A DNA stretch of 61,340 nucleotides from Puniceicoccaceae bacterium. Its GTDB lineage: Bacteria; Verrucomicrobiota; Verrucomicrobiia; Opitutales; Coraliomargaritaceae. Position numbers and translations under genes: made by a program. This document shows positions 19,273-27,703 of the stretch, in pieces. Location of the stretch: positions 1 to 61,340 of the forward strand of contig SKFT01000018.1 of NCBI GenBank assembly GCA_007117865.1. The letters run 5' to 3'. Every line of letters begins with the position of its first letter. Within the stretch, counting starts at the first letter, position 1. The notes below the pieces were generated by a model. It saw only the letters and a program-made list of their open reading frames with translations, did not search any database and had not been told where the DNA came from.

Positions 19273-21419
19273 AGTTTAGGATCAAAAGCGATTGGCAAAA
19301 TCAAGGTGAAAAAGGTGCCTGCTGCTGGCGTTGAGTGAACCGAAATGCGGCCACTGTGCTGCTCTATAATCTTTTTGACTATCGCCAATCCGAGTCCAGT
19401 GCCAGCCGAAGCCTCGCGCAAACCGGTGTCTCTGGAGGTGACAAAAGGATCGAAAATACTCTGCATAAAACCATTGTCCATGCCCATGCCGTTGTCGGCA
19501 ATGCGTATTTCCACCGCTTCCAGTTGGTAGGAATTCAGACCTTTTACGGGGGCACATGTGATGGTGATACGGCCCGTTTCGGGGCGGCCATCCCACTCGC
19601 TGATGGCGTGCATGGCATTCTCCAACAAGTTGCGAAGGACTTGTAGCAGCTGATCAAAATTTCCCTTGATCAAGGGTGCCTGCGGATCGCAGTTAACGCT
19701 TAGAACAATATTATGTTGTATCAGTTCGGAACTGAAGAGTGCCTGCGCTTCGTTTAGCAATGATTCAGGATCCACAGGAGCGAGGGAAGGGGGCGAGTTC
19801 TGTGCGAAAGCAGCCACACTTTCGACAATAGCACTGATCCTCTGAATGTCGCGGCTGACGATTTTGCCAAAGTCCTTGTTCAGAGAGAGTGATGAAGGGG
19901 ATCTGTCCAGCAGGCCCGCCAGCGTGCGCACGGAAACCAGGGGATTGCGCAGTTCATGGGAGAGGCCTGCTGCCATTGTTCCGATGGAAACCAGCTTCTC
20001 CATGCGGTTGGTGGTGCGTTCGAGTTCTGCCGCTTTCAGCATTAGGCAGATGCGCGAAGCCAGATTGTCCAGCAGCAAGAAGTCCAATTGACCACAAGAA
20101 GCCAGGTTTTTGCTGGAGCCAATAATGATAAAACCATAAACCGCTTCAGCGGTTAGGATGGGCTGGATCAAGTCATTGGATTGGATATTAATCCCATCGG
20201 CATTCAATTGCTTCAGGGTTTTTCGCGAGGTCCAGTTTTCTGTGACAAGATTATCTTCCAAGGCGATGGCAAAGCGGTGCTTTGCCAGCAGTTTTGTCAA
20301 CGGCGCCACCTTGATCAGTGAGATATCTGCCGGCATGTCGCGATTGCCGTATTGCGACAGCCGTTGATAGCCTTCACCCAATTCGTTGCGCGCGTAGATG
20401 GATACATGACCAGCCGCCAGTATGTCGTGTAGTTGTGCTGTGATTTCTTCCAGTGGATGACTGGTATTGGGTGCAATCACGACGTTGTTGACGAGTTCAC
20501 TGAGTGCTTTGCGGAATTGAATTTTTTCCGGCATGAACTGTGATTGCAGCAAACGGTTAATCCACCTGGAAAAAGTGGGGGCAACAAGAATCAACAGACC
20601 CGAATGAAGGGTGAAAAACAAAAACAGGGGTAGACGATGCATTGACAAATCAATCGCTTCGGCGCGATTCATAACAAGTATCACAAAGGCGCCAAAACCA
20701 AGACCGAGGATCAGTGAAGCAAGGATAATACCGCTGATACGGATGGCCATTTCATTGAAATCAAGTAAGCGGTATTTAATTACGGAATAGCCGATCCCCA
20801 GGATATAAAAAACGCTCAATCCGTGTCCAATCGGTGGCATCGGAATCCCCATCCACATGGGGAAGTTGGTCCCGCCGCCAAGGAATCCGATAGCGGTGCC
20901 GATAATCAGATACTTATTTTGGTTTTTGATTTTCGCCGATGCGTTCAGGTATTGTTGGATCAATAGGAAGAAACAGTAACAGACAACAATCGCAAAGCCA
21001 CCGAAGTAAACCGGAAAAATGGGGCCCTGTATTGGCCAGTAGGGGAAGGTTAACTGGGCCTCGACCCCGATAAAGACAAGGTCATACATCCCCGCCAGTG
21101 AAACCAGCGAGGCGACCACATAGCCGCAGGGTAGTAGTAAGCGGTGTGCCTTGCCAGTTACCTCACTGACAAAGTGTAGGTAGGTGTAGGGGATGAATGC
21201 CGAGCTCACCACCAGCCAGCGCAACCAAAAAATGGCTTCCGCTTCGGTGGTCGCCAGTTGCCACATCAAGTGGGTAAACGACCAACTGCCGACGCTAAGT
21301 GCGAACAGGCAAAAGGTGCGATTGCGTCCAAGCCTTGCTCCCTTCAGCAACACAGCAATGATAAAGAAACCCGTAATCAGGGTAACCGCAAAGGAGCTGA
21401 CAACCAGATACCAATTCAT
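19269..21419 (-). CDS. Multi-TM GAF sensor histidine kinase
   Basis: 716 residues. The N-terminal ~270 residues hold about eight hydrophobic segments (LVVSSFAVTLITGFFIIAV onward), resembling the multi-TM sensor region of kinases such as PrsK or 7TM-type kinases. Next come a GAF-like domain (~300-455), HisKA with phospho-His in LSHELRNPLVSVRTL and HATPase with LLENAMHAI, DNGMGMD and GTGLGLAI. A membrane-embedded input domain without a large periplasmic loop fits a lipophilic ligand, as proposed for PhcS. It is coupled by ATGA on both sides: to the LuxD-methyltransferase gene upstream and the GAF-PAS gene downstream. Confidence 0.88.
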   Translation of the reverse strand: MNWYLVVSSFAVTLITGFFIIAVLLKGARLGRNRTFCLFALSVGSWSFTHLMWQLATTEAEAIFWLRWLVVSSAFIPYTYLHFVSEVTGKAHRLLLPCGYVVASLVSLAGMYDLVFIGVEAQLTFPYWPIQGPIFPVYFGGFAIVVCYCFFLLIQQYLNASAKIKNQNKYLIIGTAIGFLGGGTNFPMWMGIPMPPIGHGLSVFYILGIGYSVIKYRLLDFNEMAIRISGIILASLILGLGFGAFVILVMNRAEAIDLSMHRLPLFLFFTLHSGLLILVAPTFSRWINRLLQSQFMPEKIQFRKALSELVNNVVIAPNTSHPLEEITAQLHDILAAGHVSIYARNELGEGYQRLSQYGNRDMPADISLIKVAPLTKLLAKHRFAIALEDNLVTENWTSRKTLKQLNADGINIQSNDLIQPILTAEAVYGFIIIGSSKNLASCGQLDFLLLDNLASRICLMLKAAELERTTNRMEKLVSIGTMAAGLSHELRNPLVSVRTLAGLLDRSPSSLSLNKDFGKIVSRDIQRISAIVESVAAFAQNSPPSLAPVDPESLLNEAQALFSSELIQHNIVLSVNCDPQAPLIKGNFDQLLQVLRNLLENAMHAISEWDGRPETGRITITCAPVKGLNSYQLEAVEIRIADNGMGMDNGFMQSIFDPFVTSRDTGLREASAGTGLGLAIVKKIIEQHSGRISVHSTPAAGTFFTLILPIAFDPKL

Positions 21420-23110
21420 TTGAGAGCAAACACCAGATTTGCCTGATCACCAAAGGAGCGATAGACCTTAGGCTCCCTGAAACCAGCGGCAATTGCGACC
21501 TCCATCAACTCATGCTTTTCATAGAATTTATATATGCCCTCCTCCTCCTTGAGCTTGATGGCCCCTGCAGCACTCAGCAGGTCGCGGGCCGACTGCAATG
21601 TTTGCTCGCCGCGGGCCTCCTCGACAACATCCTTGTAGATAACCGACAGATCGCAGTAGGGTTTCATGCTGGAGACGATCATTTTGCCCCCCGGTTTGAG
21701 GATGCGAAACAGTTCATCCATTAAATAATCCGGCTGTTTAAGGTAGGATATGAGCAGGCTGCAGCAGATGCGGTCAACGGCATCGTCTTCGAATGGCAAG
21801 CGTTTAGCCGCGCCCCTGGGCGCATCGATAGCGTCGAGATCGAAGCGATAGTATAGGCGGTTTAACGGAATCTCGTCGAGACTGACGGAGTTGTGACGTT
21901 TTACGGCATCACCCAAGCCCTTGGCGGTCAGGTCGAGTCCAAAATACAAGGGTGGTGAATCGCCGAAGTCGGCTTGTCGCTGCAGCAGATCGCGCAGGCA
22001 CCAGGCACCAAACAGGCCATTACCGCAACCGCAGTCAAAATAGATGTGATCACTTTCAACCGGTCCCAGGCAGCGACCAATCAGATCCAAATATTCCTGA
22101 TAATCGCCCACTGACTCCAGGATGTTATATTTATCCAGATACGCCTTCCAGAAGGTTTGCTCATCCTCGCGCTCCGGTGCGGCATTTCTCAAACGATCGC
22201 GCTCCAGACGATTTTGTTGGAAAAGCCGTGCCTTGCAGGGTTGGCGGATGCTGTCTTTGCGGCCAGTTAATTTTTTGAGTGGCGACTTCGCCCGTATTGC
22301 GTGAATGAGTTGGTCGACGGCAAACTTAGCCGCCTCAGGACTTTCGCGCAATTCATGCATGGCACCGGGAATGTTGATGTGGTGGACGCAATCGCCTGCC
22401 GCCATCAGCCGCTCGACCTGCTCGGTGGTGACCCATACATCGCGCTCGGCACTCAATAGATAAACCGGACAGCGGACTTTGCGGATGTCGGCAATGGAAC
22501 CCTCCAGCGTATGTAAATCATGGCGAATGCAATCCTGCAAAAAAGCATCGACATCAACCTGATGGCCCAAGATATCGGAGATGCCCTGCATCTGTCCGGC
22601 CAGGTATTCGGCCACCATGTCGCGTTGGTAAACCTCCCTGGCAGTGTGTTGGAAGTCAATCACGCCGACCAGCGTCGCCAAGCGCTCGATGCGCCGGTCG
22701 ACAGCTGCGACGCGCAATGCACAGCGTGCCGACAGGCTGTTGGCAACCAGTCGGATGCGCGTTACGGAGTGCGTCTTTTCCAGGTAGTCGACTGCGGCAA
22801 TGATATCCTCAATCGCGCTGGAAAAAGTGTATTGCTCAATATTGCCATCGCTTTCGCCGACATGATTGCTGTGATCGAATCTCAGCACCCGCATGCCGTT
22901 GGCGGCCAATTGGTAGCTCAGTTGCAGATTATTCTTCTTGGATTCGCCAAACTTGGGACAAATGACCACATAGGGCGCATCGTCCGGCACCGCCTCGCAG
23001 GTATCCATCACACCAACGATGCGCTTGCCGGCACGGGAATGAAAAATCACGATCTGGCTATCGACAGGGACGGATTCAGTTTTGTCGGCTGACAGTGTAG
23101 CTGAAGGCAT
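21416..23110 (-). CDS. LuxD-type acyltransferase/thioesterase fused to SAM methyltransferase
   Basis: 564 residues in two parts. Residues ~20-275 are an alpha/beta hydrolase strongly like LuxD, the myristoyl-ACP thioesterase of bacterial bioluminescence: RFDHSNHVGESDGNIEQYTF matches the LuxD block RYDSLHHVGLSSG, and ANSLSAR matches its nucleophile site. By recalled alignment the triad is S125, D224 (AERDVW) and H252 (AMHEL). Residues ~310-564 are a class I methyltransferase with motif I DCGCGNGLFG (359-368) and LFRILKPGGKMIVSS. The combination suggests release of a fatty acid from ACP followed by methylation, giving a fatty-acid methyl ester. First gene of a four-gene operon of signalling proteins, divergent from a kinase-FadL pair. 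The product is inferred, not shown. Confidence 0.85.
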   Translation of the reverse strand: MPSATLSADKTESVPVDSQIVIFHSRAGKRIVGVMDTCEAVPDDAPYVVICPKFGESKKNNLQLSYQLAANGMRVLRFDHSNHVGESDGNIEQYTFSSAIEDIIAAVDYLEKTHSVTRIRLVANSLSARCALRVAAVDRRIERLATLVGVIDFQHTAREVYQRDMVAEYLAGQMQGISDILGHQVDVDAFLQDCIRHDLHTLEGSIADIRKVRCPVYLLSAERDVWVTTEQVERLMAAGDCVHHINIPGAMHELRESPEAAKFAVDQLIHAIRAKSPLKKLTGRKDSIRQPCKARLFQQNRLERDRLRNAAPEREDEQTFWKAYLDKYNILESVGDYQEYLDLIGRCLGPVESDHIYFDCGCGNGLFGAWCLRDLLQRQADFGDSPPLYFGLDLTAKGLGDAVKRHNSVSLDEIPLNRLYYRFDLDAIDAPRGAAKRLPFEDDAVDRICCSLLISYLKQPDYLMDELFRILKPGGKMIVSSMKPYCDLSVIYKDVVEEARGEQTLQSARDLLSAAGAIKLKEEEGIYKFYEKHELMEVAIAAGFREPKVYRSFGDQANLVFALK

Positions 23111-23195
23111 GTTGGAGCTATAAAATTAATTGATATGTAAAAGACAATTAAAAAGAACATTGCATAGTTTGGAATGTTTAATTTTCTTTTCTCCA
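23111..23195. promoter_or_regulatory. Divergent promoter region of the candidate acyl-signal locus
   Basis: Only 19 bases separate the LuxD-methyltransferase start from the TTG at 23130, or 85 bases if the opposite kinase starts at GTG 23196. The segment is AT-rich (ATTAATTGATATG and nearby) and must hold both promoters unless they lie inside coding sequence. No specific operator recognised. Confidence 0.35.
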
Positions 23196-25187
23196 GTGAG
23201 TTTAATCCTTCTCATCAGCCAACCAACTTCGATACCCAAAGCATTGGAGTACCTATTGTCTGAACTGCAATGTACCTGGGTCTATCGCAATGACCCCAGA
23301 TCCGTTGCTTCAGCTGTCAGTCGCGGCGCCTTTGAGCACGCGGTATTCTATTTGGCCAAAGGCGATGAACCGCAGTTGGAGGCGATTACTTTTTTGCGCG
23401 AGAGTTGCCGCGATTTGGTCATCTACGTGATTGCCGCTGACAACTGTCAACAGGCCTCGGAGCGGGTAATTCAAAGCGGTGCCGATCTGTATCTCGCAGA
23501 ACCCGTTTCCGAACGATTATTGCATCGCTTGCTGCATTTACCAACGACAACGGTCAAGCCACTGCCGGAGAGCGCAATTGCCGCACCGCAAATGAATGAT
23601 TTTCCCGCCAATGTCCGGCCACCCTCCGAGTTGCAAATTCTGCGTGATTTTTCGCGTATCCTTGGCTTTAGTTTGGATTACCAGGCATTCAGTGGTCACT
23701 TTATTCTCAAGCTGCGTGAATTCATCAGTTTTAGCCGCATTGCGCTTTTTCTTCTGGAACCCTCGGCCCAACCTATAATCAAGAAAACAAACAACGCGCG
23801 CCTGCATTGTATTGCCTCACTTGGGATCCCTGCTGACCTAATTAACTGTTTTCAGCTCAATCGTGAAAGTGGTTTGGGTAAAGCGGTATTTGCCCAACCG
23901 CGCATCCTGCACATTCAATCCCCCGGGCTGGATCCAGCCGCGAGGAAGGAATTGGCGATTTTGGATTGTCAGATTGCGGTGCCCATCAGTGATCGTGAGC
24001 GGGTGATAGGCGTTGCGGTATTGAACGGATCCGTTACTGGAAGGGACTACAGCGACGATGAGCTTCAATTGCTGTATTTGTTGATGGAAGAGCTGGGGCT
24101 TGCCATTCGCAACTGCTGGTTGCACATGGAGCTCAAGCGTCATGGTCAACTCGTTGGCAACGTTCTCGGCGCGATTAGCAGTGGCGCTCTGGTTGTGGAT
24201 GACGCGCTCAACATTCTCTACGCCAATCCGGCGGTTTACCGCTTCCTAAGCAAGATCGAGCGCGCGCATGTGAAAATCCCCTTTGCCGAATTACCCTCCC
24301 GCCTGGCAAGCCGCTTGCACCGTGCCATTGAGAAAGGGGAACGCATCGAACCCTTCTTTATGCCGGGTGTGGATGAGCAATCATTGTACCGGGTAGCGAT
24401 TTTCCCATTTAATGATAGCTATGACTCTAGCAGCGGGGCTGGCGCTGTTATGGTCGTTTTGGAGGACTACACCAAGATTGAAGCCGTCAAGCAAACGGCT
24501 TTGCAGAACTCGCGCGAGGGAATTATCCGGACCATTGCCGAGCGCTTTGCCCACGAAATTCGCAATTCACTGGTGCCGCTGACCACCCACGCGCAGTTGT
24601 TGGATAGCCGCATGGGCGAAGCCGATTTCCAGCAATCCCTTAAACATGCCTTGATGAGCGAGTGCGGACGCATCAAGCGCTTCAGTGAACAAATGCTTTA
24701 CTTGGCGAGTGAGTCCATCGCTTTGGACAGCTCCATTGAGATCGTCGCCATTTTACAACAAAGCTTTGAGCGTGCGCAGGTCTTTTGTAAGATGCCGGCA
24801 AAAATGCATTTTCACGAGCCTTTGCCGGCATGTAAAGTGTATGGCAACAAGCAGGCCCTGCAAGAAGCCTTCGAGGAGCTCTTCATCAACGCGCTGCAGG
24901 AGGGGATGGATGAGCCAGTCGTCGATTTGGCACTGGCACCGGATCCCGATTCCAGCATGCTAAAGGTCAGCATTCGCGACAACGGTTGCGGTTTTGCCGC
25001 CGAGAAACTGCAGCAGGTGATGGAGCCATTCTTTACCACCCGCAATACCGGTGTGGGCTTGGGACTTTCAGTGGCACAGCGGATCATTCGTGCGCACCAT
25101 GGGTCTTTGTGCCTGGCATCCAGGCAAGACGGTGCCGAATGGGATATACAAATCGAACTGCCGCTTTGCCGCATAACTCCATCATGA
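23130..25187 (+). CDS. Soluble histidine kinase: pseudo-receiver, GAF, PAS, HisKA, HATPase
   Basis: 685 residues from TTG 23130; GTG 23196 (663 residues) is an equally plausible start because it begins exactly at the first strand of the receiver-like domain (LILLISQ). That domain (to ~135) lacks the acidic pocket and the phospho-Asp (the position reads FYLAKG), so it is a pseudo-receiver. A GAF domain (~165-330) and PAS domain (~340-440, NVLGAISSGALVVDDALNI) follow, then HisKA with FAHEIRNSLVPL and HATPase with FINALQEG, DNGCGF and GVGLGLSV. No membrane segment. Divergent from the LuxD-methyltransferase operon; its TGA overlaps the FadL ATG. Confidence 0.85.
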   Translation: MICKRQLKRTLHSLECLIFFSPVSLILLISQPTSIPKALEYLLSELQCTWVYRNDPRSVASAVSRGAFEHAVFYLAKGDEPQLEAITFLRESCRDLVIYVIAADNCQQASERVIQSGADLYLAEPVSERLLHRLLHLPTTTVKPLPESAIAAPQMNDFPANVRPPSELQILRDFSRILGFSLDYQAFSGHFILKLREFISFSRIALFLLEPSAQPIIKKTNNARLHCIASLGIPADLINCFQLNRESGLGKAVFAQPRILHIQSPGLDPAARKELAILDCQIAVPISDRERVIGVAVLNGSVTGRDYSDDELQLLYLLMEELGLAIRNCWLHMELKRHGQLVGNVLGAISSGALVVDDALNILYANPAVYRFLSKIERAHVKIPFAELPSRLASRLHRAIEKGERIEPFFMPGVDEQSLYRVAIFPFNDSYDSSSGAGAVMVVLEDYTKIEAVKQTALQNSREGIIRTIAERFAHEIRNSLVPLTTHAQLLDSRMGEADFQQSLKHALMSECGRIKRFSEQMLYLASESIALDSSIEIVAILQQSFERAQVFCKMPAKMHFHEPLPACKVYGNKQALQEAFEELFINALQEGMDEPVVDLALAPDPDSSMLKVSIRDNGCGFAAEKLQQVMEPFFTTRNTGVGLGLSVAQRIIRAHHGSLCLASRQDGAEWDIQIELPLCRITPS

Positions 25188-26377
25188 AACGAAAACAAAC
25201 CCAATCAAAATTCGCGTCAGCCTTGGTCTGCATTTTGTTGACCATCGCCGCACAATCCATTCATGCTGCGGCAACGCGCATTGCGTTTATCGATGCTTTT
25301 GCCACTGCCCGCGGCAACGCATTTGCCGCTACCGCCGACAACCCCTCGGCGATATTCTACAATAGTGCGGGATTGACCCAACTCGAGGGAACGACACTGC
25401 AGGCCAACGTCTTTGCCATCTCACTCGATTACGATTATAAGGGTGCCGGTGTGCGGGACCATTTGGACAATAGCTTTCAGCCCGTGCCATCATTGTTTCT
25501 GGCCCACCGATTTGAGGAGCGTCCCTTTGCCATCGGCTTTGGCGTCTACGCGCCGTTTGCGCTGGGAACCGACTGGGGAGCCAACGCCAGTTTTGCCGGC
25601 GCTGATCCATCAGTGCCCTATGAGGCGGATTTGTCTTATGTCAAATACCACGGTGTCGTCGCATGGCAAATAACCGACACTCTGTCGCTGTCCGCTGGCC
25701 TTAGCTACGACGCTGCTGATATCGATGTCAAGGCAACCGCTCTGCGCTACGATGGTAGTGACAATACCCTTGGATACTCCATGGCATTGCATTGGAAGCC
25801 CCATCTTAAGCATGCCTTTGGCTTAAACTACCAAGCAAGGACGAGTGTGCGCTTCAGCGGCACGGCAGAGGTGATGATAGCTCCCAATACCTACTTGCCA
25901 TTACCGGCATCAGCCAATCTGGTTTTTCCGGAATCGATCACCTTTGGCTATTCCTATCGTCCCAATGAGCATTGGAATTTTGAGTTCAACCTCGATTGGA
26001 CCAACTGGGATCGCGTCAATACCCTTACCCTGGACGGCGTTCCCGGTGCCAGCTACGATTTGAACTGGCAGTCGGCTTTTATTTGGGAGTTTGGTGCCAC
26101 CCGCTATCTTCGTGACGGTTGGCATGTGAGTGGCGGCTATACCTATGTGGAAAATGCCGTGCCCGACCGCGATTTTCTGCCGATCGTGCCCGATTCCAAC
26201 CGCCATTTTTTCGGCTTTGGAGTCGGACGCAGCTATGAGCATTGGCGCTGGCAGGCAACCTATCAATATGCCTACGCAAGTGACCGCGGAGTCAGTGGTA
26301 ATACGCGTCCGGCACTGGATGGTAAGTGGGGGTTGGACAGCCATGCGCTTAGCTTTTCTCTCGGTTATCGTTTTTGA
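25184..26377 (+). CDS. FadL/OMPP1/TodX-family outer-membrane protein
   Basis: 397 residues with a signal peptide (SALVCILLTIAAQSIHAAA). The mature N-terminus carries the family hatch pattern TADNPSAIFYNSAGLTQLEG, followed by alternating amphipathic strands and a C-terminal LGYRF aromatic end typical of outer-membrane barrels. FadL-type channels take up long-chain fatty acids or other hydrophobic molecules. Start fixed at ATG 25184, which overlaps the kinase stop (ATGA); the longer open frame lies inside the kinase. Coupling to a kinase next to a fatty-acid-releasing enzyme suggests uptake of a long-chain signal, which is inference. Confidence 0.88.
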   Translation: MKRKQTQSKFASALVCILLTIAAQSIHAAATRIAFIDAFATARGNAFAATADNPSAIFYNSAGLTQLEGTTLQANVFAISLDYDYKGAGVRDHLDNSFQPVPSLFLAHRFEERPFAIGFGVYAPFALGTDWGANASFAGADPSVPYEADLSYVKYHGVVAWQITDTLSLSAGLSYDAADIDVKATALRYDGSDNTLGYSMALHWKPHLKHAFGLNYQARTSVRFSGTAEVMIAPNTYLPLPASANLVFPESITFGYSYRPNEHWNFEFNLDWTNWDRVNTLTLDGVPGASYDLNWQSAFIWEFGATRYLRDGWHVSGGYTYVENAVPDRDFLPIVPDSNRHFFGFGVGRSYEHWRWQATYQYAYASDRGVSGNTRPALDGKWGLDSHALSFSLGYRF

Positions 26378-26420
26378 TCGCAGTCACTCATTATCCGGAC
26401 CGTTATTGACTAATTTGCCT

Positions 26421-26450
26421 TTGCATTCCGCCGAAAAGCAGTCATTATAT
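26421..26450 (+). promoter_or_regulatory. Candidate promoter of the ECF sigma operon
   Basis: TTGCAT (26421-26426) and TTATAT (26445-26450) are spaced by 18 bases just upstream of the sigma-factor gene. A start about 7 bases after the -10 would fall at the 26458 ATG, so the message would be leaderless unless translation begins at the in-frame ATG 26521. Weak -35 match. Confidence 0.35.
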
Positions 26451-26457
26451 GCTTTAA

Positions 26458-27090
26458 ATGAACATAGTGCGCTCAGCAACCAAGGTCTTTGCCAGTGACA
26501 AAGATCAGTCCACCAGCGGAATGGATGTGGACTTTGCCTTGGTTGAAAGGGTGCAAACGGGTGATGTGGCCGCTTTTGATGAATTGGTGCGCAAATACCG
26601 GACGCGTCTGTATTCGGTTATGTATAATTTGACTGGCAACCGCGAAGACGCCAGCGATTTAACTCAGGACGCCTTTATTAAAGCCTTTCAATCGATTGGG
26701 CGCTTTCGCGGCAAATCCGCTTTTTATACCTGGCTCTACCGCATTGCAGTCAACCATGCGCTGACTTTTATTAAAAAAAACCGCCGCCGGCGTTTTTTCA
26801 GCTTTGATAATATGACAGAAGAGGCGGGTGCGGATGAGATTTTTGAAGCGATTGCCTCGAAAACCCGCACGGAAAAAGCTGTTTTAATGGAAGAATTACA
26901 GGAACGATTGAACGAAAGTCTCCAAAAGTTGTCCGAAAAGCATAGAGCTGTTGTCGTTTTACACGAAATTGAAGGACTTAGCCATGCGGAGATCGCCGAA
27001 ATAACCGGTGCATCCATTGGCACCGTCCGCTCCCGATTGCATTACGCTAAAAACCAACTTCAAGCCGATCTACAACCTTACCTAAGCTAA
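26458..27090 (+). CDS. ECF-family RNA polymerase sigma factor
   Basis: 210 residues from ATG 26458; ATG 26521 would give a protein beginning MDVDFALVERVQ, which is closer to family starts. Sigma region 2 is LTQDAFIKAFQSIGRFRGKS with TWLYRIAVNHAL; region 4 is LSEKHRAVVVLHEIEGLSHAEIAEITGASIGTVRSRL. The sequence resembles the RpoE-like (envelope stress) group. It heads an array with a single-TM partner, an HtrA-like protein, a GH42-like protein and a hybrid kinase, which may be its regulators or targets. Confidence 0.92.
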   Translation: MNIVRSATKVFASDKDQSTSGMDVDFALVERVQTGDVAAFDELVRKYRTRLYSVMYNLTGNREDASDLTQDAFIKAFQSIGRFRGKSAFYTWLYRIAVNHALTFIKKNRRRRFFSFDNMTEEAGADEIFEAIASKTRTEKAVLMEELQERLNESLQKLSEKHRAVVVLHEIEGLSHAEIAEITGASIGTVRSRLHYAKNQLQADLQPYLS

Positions 27091-27107
27091 ACAATTACCA
27101 AATACAA

Positions 27108-27683
27108 ATGAAAGCAGATAAAAACTTTACCAAACCAGCAGTTAGCTTGGAACAATTGTTGCGCTTGAAACGAGCTGAAAAGCCTGAGGAGGTCTTTTGG
27201 GACCGTTTCGACAGGGAGTTGCACGGGCGCATGCTGCGAACCCTGGTCAACAGCGAAACAAAATCCATGGGTTGGTCGCGCTGGTTGCGCATGCGCTGGC
27301 TGCAGGCTGGTGCTGTGGCTGCTTGCGCGGTTTTACTCGCCCTGGTTGCTGTTGACCTGCGTACGCAGGAGCAAGCAGGAACAGTCAGTCCGTCAGCAGT
27401 GGCATTGCAACCGCAATTGCCGGATGTATCCCGGCAAACCGCTTCGCCGGCAGTGGCAGCCAGTGCGATTGCGGCAGAAGCTGAGGCAATGGTGGAGCGA
27501 ACTGATTTTGGTATCGGTCGAGTTGCGAGTGCCAAACCCCAATCGGAATTGTCCTTTAGTCGAGATTTTGGTGCCAACTCTGTGCGCGTCGCTGTGGCTA
27601 GCTCTATCGACAGCTACCGTATGGATTATGCCAGCGATAGTGTTTTTGGTTCGCAATCGGCTCGCGGACGCCTTGTTTACTGA
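27108..27683 (+). CDS. Single-pass membrane protein, probable anti-sigma partner
   Basis: 191 residues. A charged N-terminal cytoplasmic part of ~60 residues (SLEQLLRLKRAEKPEEVFWDRFDRE) precedes one membrane helix at ~65-83 (AGAVAACAVLLALVAVDL), and the rest is an Ala/Ser/Val-rich, probably periplasmic domain. Size, topology and position 17 bases after the ECF sigma gene are those of an anti-sigma factor. No zinc-binding HxxxCxxC motif is present, so it would be a non-zinc type. The role is inferred from context. Confidence 0.6.
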   Translation: MKADKNFTKPAVSLEQLLRLKRAEKPEEVFWDRFDRELHGRMLRTLVNSETKSMGWSRWLRMRWLQAGAVAACAVLLALVAVDLRTQEQAGTVSPSAVALQPQLPDVSRQTASPAVAASAIAAEAEAMVERTDFGIGRVASAKPQSELSFSRDFGANSVRVAVASSIDSYRMDYASDSVFGSQSARGRLVY

Positions 27684-27703
27684 GCGCTGGGGTCCATCGG
27701 GTC

